Assembly (NCBI RefSeq): GCF_004793635.1
Contig: NZ_SRXV01000001.1
Coordinates: forward strand, 744,501-808,500
DNA length: 64,000 nucleotides
Reading direction: 5' to 3'
DNA from: Marinicauda pacifica
Lineage (GTDB): Bacteria > Pseudomonadota > Alphaproteobacteria > Caulobacterales > Maricaulaceae
How positions within the stretch are numbered: the first letter of the stretch is position 1; every line of letters starts with the position of its first letter. The notes under the pieces are model-generated. The model ran no database searches. It saw nothing but the letters and a program-made list of their open reading frames with translations, and had not been told where the DNA came from. Shown here one piece after another: positions 57,663 through 64,000 of the stretch. The position numbers and the translations under genes are program-made.

Positions 57663-58916
57663 CTATTCGTGGCGCAAGGCGTCGATGGGGTTGAGGCGGC
57701 TCGCCCGGTGGGCCGGGTAGAAGCCGAACAGCACGCCGATGACGGTCGAGGCGCCGATGGCGATCAGGATGACCGAGGGTTTGACCGCGATGGCCAGCGT
57801 CTCCACGCCGAGCATGGGCCCGAGCCGTTCCACCCCCATGGCCATGAGCACGCCGAGCCCGAGGCCGAGCACGCCGCCGGCCGAGCACAGCAGGATCGAT
57901 TCGATCAGGAATTGATTGCGGATATCGCGCCGGCGCGCGCCGATGGCCAGGCGCAGGCCGATCTCGCGCGTACGCTCGGTCACTGAGACCAGCATGACGT
58001 TCATGATGCCGATGCCGCCGACCACGAGCGTGATGGTGCCCGCCGCGGCGAGCAGAAGGCCCATCACGACTTCGGTGGCCCGGAAGGCGGTGATGAAGGC
58101 GGCAAAGTTCGCGACGCGGAAATCATCGGTCTCGCCCGGGCCGATGCCGCGCCGGTCGCGCAGATAGCGCTCCAGCTCCTCGGCCGCGTAGTCCATGTCT
58201 TCGCCCGCCGCGATCTTGACCCAGACCGACTGGACCGGATCGCGCACGCCGGGCCTGCTATAGCCGAGGACGCGCTGGCGTACGGTGGAAATGGGCGCGA
58301 GGACGATGTCGTCCTGGTCCTGACCGAAGCTGGACTGGCCCTGCGCGGCGAGCAGGCCGATCACCTCGAAAGGCTGGCCGTTCAGGCGCACGCTCTGGCC
58401 TACCGCGCTGCCATAGGGGAAGAGTTCCTCCGCGACGGTCTGGCCCAGCACCGCCACCCGGTCGGACCGCTGGTTTTCCATCACGGTGAAGACGCGGCCC
58501 TCGGCGATCTGCCAGTCGCGCACGTCGAGATAGTCGGGGTGCGCGCCCAGGATCTGGCTCGGCCAGTTCGTCCCGTCGCTCACCGCGGTGACCGACCCCT
58601 GAACCGTGCCCGAAGCGGCGACGACGACCGGCACATCGCGCCGGATCGCGTCGACATCTTCAGACGAGAAGGGCGTGCCCGACCCGGCGCCGCCCCGGCG
58701 TCCGCCACGATTTTCCGAGCCGGCGCGGATATTGAGCGTGTTCGTGCCCAGGCTTGCGATCTGGTCGTTGACCGCTTCCTGCGCGCCTTCGGCCAGTGAG
58801 ACCGTGGTGATGACGGCGGCGACACCGAAGATGACGCCGAGAATGGCGAGAAGGCTTCGCAGCGCATTGATCCGCAGGGCGATAAGCGCGACCTGGATGG
58901 CGGCCAGCAGGGTCAT
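57663..58916 (-). CDS. MacB-type ABC transporter permease
   Basis: Inner-membrane permease of the MacB/FtsX mechanotransmission class, 417 residues. An N-terminal helix (about 15-40) leads to a periplasmic MacB_PCD domain, then three C-terminal helices with VGGIGIMNVMLVSVTERTREIGLRLAIGA, split here as the family hallmark GIGIMNVMLVSVTERTREIG. The ATG at 58916 overlaps the ATPase stop (ATGA). In-frame sequence upstream of 58916 is the ATPase gene read in another frame. The ATPase is a separate protein, unlike fused E. coli MacB. Confidence 0.9.
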   Translation of the reverse strand: MTLLAAIQVALIALRINALRSLLAILGVIFGVAAVITTVSLAEGAQEAVNDQIASLGTNTLNIRAGSENRGGRRGGAGSGTPFSSEDVDAIRRDVPVVVAASGTVQGSVTAVSDGTNWPSQILGAHPDYLDVRDWQIAEGRVFTVMENQRSDRVAVLGQTVAEELFPYGSAVGQSVRLNGQPFEVIGLLAAQGQSSFGQDQDDIVLAPISTVRQRVLGYSRPGVRDPVQSVWVKIAAGEDMDYAAEELERYLRDRRGIGPGETDDFRVANFAAFITAFRATEVVMGLLLAAAGTITLVVGGIGIMNVMLVSVTERTREIGLRLAIGARRRDIRNQFLIESILLCSAGGVLGLGLGVLMAMGVERLGPMLGVETLAIAVKPSVILIAIGASTVIGVLFGFYPAHRASRLNPIDALRHE

Positions 58917-59596
58917 GACCGGTCCTCCAGTATGCGTCCGTCGCGGAAGATGACGCGCCGGCGGGCGTGCGCGCCGACATCCTCCTCGTGGGTCACCAGC
59001 ATGATCGTGATGCCCGATGCGTTGAGCGAGTCGAAGATGGCCATGACGTCTTCGGAGGTCCGGCTGTCGAGCGCGCCGGTCGGCTCGTCGGCCAGAAGAA
59101 GCCTCGGCTCGTTGGCCAGCGCGCGCGCGATGGCGACGCGCTGCTGCTGACCGCCGGAGAGCTGGGAGGGGTGGTGATCCATGCGGTCGCCCAGCCCGAC
59201 CATCTCCAGGCATTCGCGGGCGCGCGCCTGGCGCCTGGCAGCCGGCGTACCGCGATAGAGCAGGGGCAGGGCGACATTGTCGAGCGCGGTGGTGCGCGGC
59301 AGAAGATTGAATTGCTGGAAGACGAAGCCGACCACCCGGTTTCGGAAGGCGGCGAGCTGGTCCGGGCTGCGGTCGGCCAGGCGCTCGCCGGCAATCGTCA
59401 GCTCGCCCGAGGTCGGCGTGTCGAGCGCGCCGACCAGATTCATGAAGGTGGACTTGCCCGAGCCGGACGCGCCCATGACGGCGACGTATTCGCCCTCGTC
59501 AATATCGATATCGATCCCGCGCAGGGCGTGAACGTCGCCGCCGCCAAGCCGGTAGACGCGCGACAGATTGCGCGCCTGAATGAGGGGCAGGGCCAT
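58913..59596 (-). CDS. MacB/LolD-type ABC transporter ATPase
   Basis: Energises the adjacent permease. It has 227 residues with Walker A GASGSGKST, Q-loop FVFQQFNLLPRTTA, signature LSGGQQQRVAIARAL, Walker B LLLADEPTGALD and switch His in LVTHEEDVG. Its start overlaps the stop of the membrane-fusion protein gene (TGATG) and its stop overlaps the permease ATG, so three proteins are made from one coupled message. Confidence 0.93.
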   Translation of the reverse strand: MALPLIQARNLSRVYRLGGGDVHALRGIDIDIDEGEYVAVMGASGSGKSTFMNLVGALDTPTSGELTIAGERLADRSPDQLAAFRNRVVGFVFQQFNLLPRTTALDNVALPLLYRGTPAARRQARARECLEMVGLGDRMDHHPSQLSGGQQQRVAIARALANEPRLLLADEPTGALDSRTSEDVMAIFDSLNASGITIMLVTHEEDVGAHARRRVIFRDGRILEDRS

Positions 59597-61071
59597 CAGC
59601 CCGCCTCGCGCACGCGCACCACGACCGGCGAGCCCGCCTCCAGCGTGTCGCCCATGATCTGCGTGTACTGGCCGTCGGAGAGGCCCAAGAGGACGGGCTG
59701 GCTGCGCAGGCGGCCCTGCGCGGTCTCGACCCAGAGCGTGCCGCGCGCGGGCCGCTCGCCGCCGCGCGCGCCGCGTTCGGATTGAAGCTGCTGGAAGCGG
59801 GCCATCTGGTCGGCGCTGAGCACATCTCGCAGGGCGCGCTGCATCATCGCCTGCATGTCCGGGCGCCCTGCGCCGGGCCCGCCCGGGGCGCGCATCTGCT
59901 GACGCAATCCGGCAAACGCCTCCTCCAGCGCGCGGCGCACCTCGCCGGCCTGGTCCTCGTCAAGCTCGAGCTCTTCTGTCAGACGCTCCACCGTGGCGTC
60001 CAGCATGGCGCCACCACTGCCCGCGCGGTCCGGCGAGGCGCCGCCTGTCTCCACGAGCGCTTCGGCGGCCCCGCGGGGCGCAAAGCGCAGGGCCGCATTG
60101 GGCGCGGCCATAACGCCGGTCACGGCACCGGTGACGATGTCGACATTGGCGGTCATGCCTGGAAGCAGGCGCTGGCCGGGATTGTCGGCCTCGATCACCA
60201 CCGTATAGGTCACGACATTCTGCTCGTTCAGGGCGGCGAGACGCACCTGGGAGACCGTGCCGGCAAAGTCCCGGCCCGGATAGGCGTCCACGTCGAAGCT
60301 GACCGGCTGGTCCGTGGCGATCTGGCCGATATCGGCCTCGTCCACCTGGGCCTCGATCTGAATGCGCGAGAGATCCTGCGCGATGATGAACAGGACCGGG
60401 GCGTTCAGGCTGGCGGCCACCGTCTGGCCGACATCGATCTGGCGGTCGATCACGATGCCGTCGATGGGGGCGCGGATCGAGGTGCGTTCCAGATCGACCT
60501 CGGCATTGTCCAGATTGGCCTGGCGCTGGGCGAGGGTGGCCTGGGCATTGCGCAGATTGGCGCGCGCGACGGCCAGTCCCGCCTGCGCGGAGGTATAGGC
60601 GCTCTCGAACGTATCGAACTGGGCTTCGGCATAGGTGCCGCGTGCGAGCAATTCCTGCGCCCGGTTGAAGGCACGCTCCGCTTCGCGCAGCTCGGCCTGG
60701 GCGCGGGTGACCCCGGCCCGGTTGACCTCCACCTGGGCCTGGGCGACCTCCAGGCTGGCGCGGGCCTCATTGACCCGGCTTTCATAGGTCTGCGGATCGA
60801 GCCGGGCCAGGAGATCGCCTTCCACCACGATATCGTTGAAATCCTTTGTGATTTCCAGGATCTGGCCGGAAAGCTGGGAGCCGACCTCGACCGTGACGAG
60901 CGGTGCGATCTCGCCGGTGGCCGAGACGATGCGCGACAAATCGCGCCGCTCTAGCTCTGCGGTCTCGATCTCGAGCCCGCCGGGGGCACCGGCACCGCCG
61001 CGCAGGAAGATCGCCCAGACCGCGAGCAGGAGAGCGAGGAGGGCGATTGCGGCAAGACCGAGTCGTTTCAT
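59596..61071 (-). CDS. MacA-like periplasmic adaptor (HlyD family)
   Basis: Membrane-fusion protein linking the ABC transporter to an outer-membrane channel (none is encoded here). It has 491 residues: an N-terminal signal anchor, a lipoyl half (VEVGSQLSGQILEI), and a long alpha-hairpin (about 100-180, Ala/Gln/Arg-rich). The second lipoyl half (RAPIDGIVIDRQIDVGQTV), beta-barrel and membrane-proximal domain follow. Between about residues 350 and 445 is an insertion with helices such as LDEDQAGEVRRALEEAF and LSADQMARFQQL that resembles the LTxxQ repeats of Spy/CpxP proteins. That makes it longer than E. coli MacA (371). Confidence 0.88.
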   Translation of the reverse strand: MKRLGLAAIALLALLLAVWAIFLRGGAGAPGGLEIETAELERRDLSRIVSATGEIAPLVTVEVGSQLSGQILEITKDFNDIVVEGDLLARLDPQTYESRVNEARASLEVAQAQVEVNRAGVTRAQAELREAERAFNRAQELLARGTYAEAQFDTFESAYTSAQAGLAVARANLRNAQATLAQRQANLDNAEVDLERTSIRAPIDGIVIDRQIDVGQTVAASLNAPVLFIIAQDLSRIQIEAQVDEADIGQIATDQPVSFDVDAYPGRDFAGTVSQVRLAALNEQNVVTYTVVIEADNPGQRLLPGMTANVDIVTGAVTGVMAAPNAALRFAPRGAAEALVETGGASPDRAGSGGAMLDATVERLTEELELDEDQAGEVRRALEEAFAGLRQQMRAPGGPGAGRPDMQAMMQRALRDVLSADQMARFQQLQSERGARGGERPARGTLWVETAQGRLRSQPVLLGLSDGQYTQIMGDTLEAGSPVVVRVREAG

Positions 61072-61407
61072 CAGACAGGCTCCAGGCGGACGCGCCGGCA
61101 GGTCCGCCCGGCAGGAAGAAGCACTCTCTTGAACGGATAAAGGGCCAGCTAACCGTCGCCAAGGCGAAATGGAATTGCAGTCTTTATCGAAGCTTGTCTG
61201 CTGTCTTGAGAATGGTTCTCAAGTCCTTGCAATTGCGCTGCAATACAGGCTGCGCGCGACCGGCTTTTCGGCTTGCGACCGGTGAGGGGTCGCTCTAGTT
61301 TCCGGCGCAATCGCAGCCGAGAGAGTCAGGCTGTGTCCGTTTGCCGCCCCCTCCTGGCCGTAGACGGACATATATACGGCCCTGAGACACGAAAGGCATG
61401 AGAGCGG
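61072..61407. other. Divergent promoter region, efflux operon / nuo operon
   Basis: A 336-base gap with no gene. It contains the Fur-like palindrome at 61205-61223, AT-richer DNA around 61175-61245, a TTGCA-N7-TGCAA inverted repeat at about 61227-61243, and ATATATACGG near 61369 that could be part of the nuo promoter. Confidence 0.6.
61205..61223. promoter_or_regulatory. Candidate Fur-type iron box
   Basis: CTTGAGAATGGTTCTCAAG is a perfect inverted repeat (eight bases each side of TGG). Its core TGAGAATGGTTCTCA fits the 7-1-7 Fur consensus TGATAAT-N-ATTATCA in pattern, with the frequent GAGAAT/ATTCTC variant. It sits about 135 bases before the MacA-like start and 185 before nuoA. A possible minus-strand -10 (GATAAA at 61188-61183) would place it over the -35 of the efflux operon. 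Confidence 0.45.
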
Positions 61408-61773
61408 ATGGACGCGCTTCTCCTCGAATACCTGCCGATCCTCATCTTCTTTGGCATTGCTGCCGCGATGGGTGTCGGTTTCATACTGGCCGCGTTCGTG
61501 CTCGCGCCCTCCGATCCCGACCCTGAAAAGGTGTCGACCTATGAGTGCGGGTTCAACGCGTTCGACGATGCGCGCATGAAGTTCGACGTGCGTTTCTATC
61601 TCGTCGCGATTCTCTTCATCATCTTCGACCTGGAGGTTGCCTTCCTCTTCCCGTGGCTGTTCCCGGTGTTCGAGGGCAACCTCTTTGCCTTCTGGTCGAT
61701 GATCTGCTTTCTCGGGGTGCTGACCATCGGCTTCCTCTACGAATGGCGCAAAGGCGCGCTGGACTGGGAGTGA
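61408..61773 (+). CDS. nuoA: NADH-quinone oxidoreductase subunit A
   Basis: Small membrane subunit of respiratory complex I, 121 residues and three transmembrane helices. The conserved matrix-side loop contains [20 protein letters not shown] with the Cys exposed in the deactive enzyme of related systems, and [11 protein letters not shown]. It is first gene of the nuo operon and is followed by nuoB after six bases. Confidence 0.97.
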   Translation: MDALLLEYLPILIFFGIAAAMGVGFILAAFVLAPSDPDPEKVSTYECGFNAFDDARMKFDVRFYLVAILFIIFDLEVAFLFPWLFPVFEGNLFAFWSMICFLGVLTIGFLYEWRKGALDWE

Positions 61774-61779
61774 TCGCAT

Positions 61780-62343
61780 ATGGCTGACACGACCCTTCCT
61801 GCCGGATCCGCGGGGCGCGCAAGCACGCCGCTCTACGATCCCCAGAAGCACGACCCGTATTTTGACGGCATGTCCGATCAGCTGGCCGACAAGGGCTTCC
61901 TGGTGGCGCGCGCCGACGATCTCATCACCTGGGCGCGCACCGGCTCGCTGATGTGGATGACGTTCGGCCTGGCGTGCTGCGCGGTCGAGATGATGCAGGC
62001 ATCCATGCCGCGCTACGACATCGAACGCTTCGGCGCCGCGCCGCGCGGTTCACCGCGTCAGTCCGACGTGATGATCGTGGCGGGCACGCTCACCAACAAG
62101 ATGGCTCCGGCCCTGCGCAAGGTCTACGACCAGATGCCCGAGCCGCGCTACGTCATCTCGATGGGCAGCTGCGCCAATGGCGGGGGCTATTACCATTACT
62201 CCTACTCGGTGGTGCGCGGCTGCGACCGCATCGTGCCGGTGGACATCTACGTTCCCGGCTGCCCGCCGACCGCCGAAGCGCTGGTTTACGGTATTCTGCA
62301 GCTTCAAAAGAAGATCCGCCGCGAAGGCTCGATCGAGCGATAG
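61780..62343 (+). CDS. nuoB: NADH-quinone oxidoreductase subunit B
   Basis: Carries the terminal N2 [4Fe-4S] cluster of complex I at the quinone site. It has 187 residues. Ligand cysteines are seen in [11 protein letters not shown] (the tandem pair), [16 protein letters not shown], and [13 protein letters not shown] (here [13 protein letters not shown]). The N-terminal 35 residues are variable. It lies between nuoA and nuoC in the standard order. Confidence 0.97.
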   Translation: MADTTLPAGSAGRASTPLYDPQKHDPYFDGMSDQLADKGFLVARADDLITWARTGSLMWMTFGLACCAVEMMQASMPRYDIERFGAAPRGSPRQSDVMIVAGTLTNKMAPALRKVYDQMPEPRYVISMGSCANGGGYYHYSYSVVRGCDRIVPVDIYVPGCPPTAEALVYGILQLQKKIRREGSIER

Positions 62344-62388
62344 ACAGGACGGGCGCGGTTGCGCGCCCGGTCAGGGAAGAGCAAGGCC

Positions 62389-62997
62389 ATGTCCGAGGCA
62401 CTTCAGGAACTGGGCGAACATATCGGCGAGGCGCTGGAAAGCGACGTTCGCGGGTGGGAGATCGAACACGGCGAGCTGACCGTGACGATCCACCGCGACC
62501 GTGTGCACAAGGTTGTCCGCTTCCTGCGCGAGGACCAGACCTGCCGGTTCACCACGCTGATCGATATCTGCGGAGTCGACTGGCCGGGGCGGACCGACCG
62601 GTTCGACGTGGTCTACCACCTCTTGTCCATGCACAAGAATCACCGCGTCCGCGTGAAGCTGACGACCGATGAGGACACACCGGTGGAGTCCATCGTGGAC
62701 CTGTTCCCGGCGGCCAACTGGTTCGAGCGCGAAGCCTTCGACATGTACGGCATCCTGTTCGACGACCATCCGGATCTGCGCCGGATTCTCACCGATTACG
62801 GCTTCCACGGCTATCCGCTCAGGAAGGACTTCCCGCTGACCGGCTTTGTCCAGGTCCGCTATGACGAGGAGCAGAAGCGCGTCGTCCACGAGCCGGTCGA
62901 GCTGGTGCAGGACTATCGCGATTTCGATTTCCTCAGCCCCTGGGAAGGCGCGAAATACGTGCTGCCCGGCGACGAGAAGGCGGAGGGGAAGGCTTAA
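62389..62997 (+). CDS. nuoC: NADH-quinone oxidoreductase subunit C
   Basis: Peripheral-arm 30-kDa subunit of complex I, 202 residues from ATG 62389. Signature segments are [39 protein letters not shown] (diagnostic core [11 protein letters not shown]) and [15 protein letters not shown]. It is a separate gene from nuoD, as in most alphaproteobacteria and unlike the nuoCD fusion of enterobacteria. The stop is three bases before the nuoD ATG. Confidence 0.96.
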   Translation: MSEALQELGEHIGEALESDVRGWEIEHGELTVTIHRDRVHKVVRFLREDQTCRFTTLIDICGVDWPGRTDRFDVVYHLLSMHKNHRVRVKLTTDEDTPVESIVDLFPAANWFEREAFDMYGILFDDHPDLRRILTDYGFHGYPLRKDFPLTGFVQVRYDEEQKRVVHEPVELVQDYRDFDFLSPWEGAKYVLPGDEKAEGKA

Positions 62998-63000
62998 GAG

Positions 63001-64000
63001 ATGGCTGAAACAGACATCCGCAATTTCACGATCAATTTCGGACCGGTTCACCCGGCCGCGCACGGCGTGCTGCGCCTGATCCTGGAGCTGGACGGGGAGG
63101 TGATCGAGCGGGTCGATCCCCATATCGGCCTGCTCCACCGCGGCACCGAGAAGCTGCTCGAACACAAGACCTATCTGCAGGGCATCGGCTATTTCGACCG
63201 GCTCGATTATGTCGCGCCGATGAACCAGGAGCATGCCTTCTGCCTGGCCATCGAGCGCCTGGCGGAGATTCCTGTGTCGAAACGCGCCTCCTATGTGCGC
63301 GTGCTGTATTGCGAGATCGGGCGGATCCTCAATCACCTGCTGAACATCACCACGCAGGCGATGGATGTCGGCGCGCTCACCCCGCCGCTGTGGGGGTTTG
63401 AAGAGCGCGAGAAGCTGATGATCTTCTACGAGCGTGCGTCCGGCGCGCGCCTGCATGCGCACTATTTCCGTCCGGGCGGGGTTCACCAGGACCTGCCCCA
63501 GCCGCTCATCGACGATATTGCGGAGTGGGCGCAAACCTTCCCCAAATTCGTCGACGAGCTGGACACGCTGCTCACCGACAACCGCATCTTCAAGCAGCGC
63601 AATGTCGATATCGGCGTGGTCAGCAAGGACGAGGCGCTCGACTGGGGCTTTTCCGGCGTGATGGTGCGCGGATCGGGCATGGCCTGGGATCTGCGCCGCG
63701 CGCAGCCCTACGAGGTCTATGACGAGCTGGAATTCAAGGTCCCGCTCGGCAAGAATGGCGACAATTACGACCGCTATCTGTGCCGCATGGAAGAGATGCG
63801 GGAATCCTGCAAGATCATGCTGCAATGCTGCGAGTGGCTGTCGAAGGACGAGAACCAGGGTGAGGTGCTGCCCACCGACACCAAGTTCGCGCCGCCGCGC
63901 CGCGCGGAGATGAAGCGCTCGATGGAAGCGCTCATCCACCACTTCAAGCTCTATACCGAAGGCATACACGTGCCCGAGGGCGAGACCTATGCCGCCGTGG
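63001..64000 (+). CDS. nuoD: NADH-quinone oxidoreductase subunit D (cut by right edge)
   Basis: 49-kDa subunit of complex I that forms the quinone pocket with NuoB. It begins [32 protein letters not shown] is the family signature (His/Tyr region of the quinone site), followed by [24 protein letters not shown] and [12 protein letters not shown]. About 333 codons are visible and the frame is open to the window end. It is the fourth gene of the nuo operon. Confidence 0.97.
   Translation, partial: MAETDIRNFTINFGPVHPAAHGVLRLILELDGEVIERVDPHIGLLHRGTEKLLEHKTYLQGIGYFDRLDYVAPMNQEHAFCLAIERLAEIPVSKRASYVRVLYCEIGRILNHLLNITTQAMDVGALTPPLWGFEEREKLMIFYERASGARLHAHYFRPGGVHQDLPQPLIDDIAEWAQTFPKFVDELDTLLTDNRIFKQRNVDIGVVSKDEALDWGFSGVMVRGSGMAWDLRRAQPYEVYDELEFKVPLGKNGDNYDRYLCRMEEMRESCKIMLQCCEWLSKDENQGEVLPTDTKFAPPRRAEMKRSMEALIHHFKLYTEGIHVPEGETYAAV

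Noticed and set aside
57663-59213. A 516-residue permease beginning inside the ATPase gene
   Set aside because: The first 99 residues are a different frame of the ATPase gene and are Arg/Ala-rich nonsense; the ATG at 58916 with ATGA overlap gives a normal-length MacB-type permease.

Overview
The window is a 64 kb stretch of a GC-rich alphaproteobacterial chromosome. The gene content and order (rne / amiC / mrcA / prfB; iscR with suf genes; glnB-glnA beside nnr; tig-clpP-clpX-lon; nuoABCD) resemble Caulobacterales/Hyphomonadales-type genomes. A bactofilin next to an M23 endopeptidase points to stalked or budding relatives such as Hyphomonas and Maricaulis. This placement is inferred from gene content, not from a phylogeny. 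Most of the window is ordinary housekeeping core with tight operons (ATGA, TAATG and TGATG stop-start overlaps).

Layout. 0-10 kb: RNase E (cut by the window edge), divergent cell-wall amidase and PBP1a, prfB with its programmed +1 frameshift, a Na+/Ca2+ antiporter, and the bactofilin-M23 pair. 10-17 kb: a DUF455 ferritin-like protein with a Bcp peroxiredoxin, a large AsmA-like envelope protein with anmK, and an alpha/beta hydrolase. 16.6-24.4 kb: one long Fe-S assembly operon (IscR-type regulator, class I cysteine desulfurase, sufB, sufC, sufD, sufS, sufT-like, sufA-like, GST). 24.5-36.4 kb, all on the minus strand: a GGDEF cyclase, an RhlE-type helicase, a pair of exported amidohydrolases of which one has lost its metal ligands, parE, a small lytic transglycosylase lipoprotein, and a 1080-residue autotransporter. 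36.6-42.4 kb: glnB-glnA, NAD(P)HX repair enzyme and malic enzyme.

42.5-45.4 kb is the one clearly accessory region. It holds a lone, AT-rich OLD-family ATPase/TOPRIM nuclease gene, bracketed by a diverged 33-bp direct repeat and followed by about 0.8 kb of dispersed palindromic intergenic repeats. 45.4-55 kb returns to core: a MATE transporter, a methyltransferase, a STAS-like small protein, tRNA-Leu(UAG), trigger factor with a long Lys/Ala tail, clpP, clpX and lon. 55-64 kb: a TetR regulator, pheA preceded by a Phe/Tyr-rich leader peptide and a terminator (a textbook-looking attenuator), tRNA-Val and tRNA-Asp, a MacAB-like efflux operon with a Fur-box-like palindrome upstream, and nuoABCD running off the right edge.

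The observations most worth following up are the pheA attenuator (55858-56012), the OLD-nuclease island (42451-44815), the degenerate/intact amidohydrolase pair (27336-30066), the bactofilin-M23 module (7705-9550), the Fur-like palindrome at 61205-61223, and an overlapping 20-codon ORF in front of the AsmA-like gene (11028-11090).
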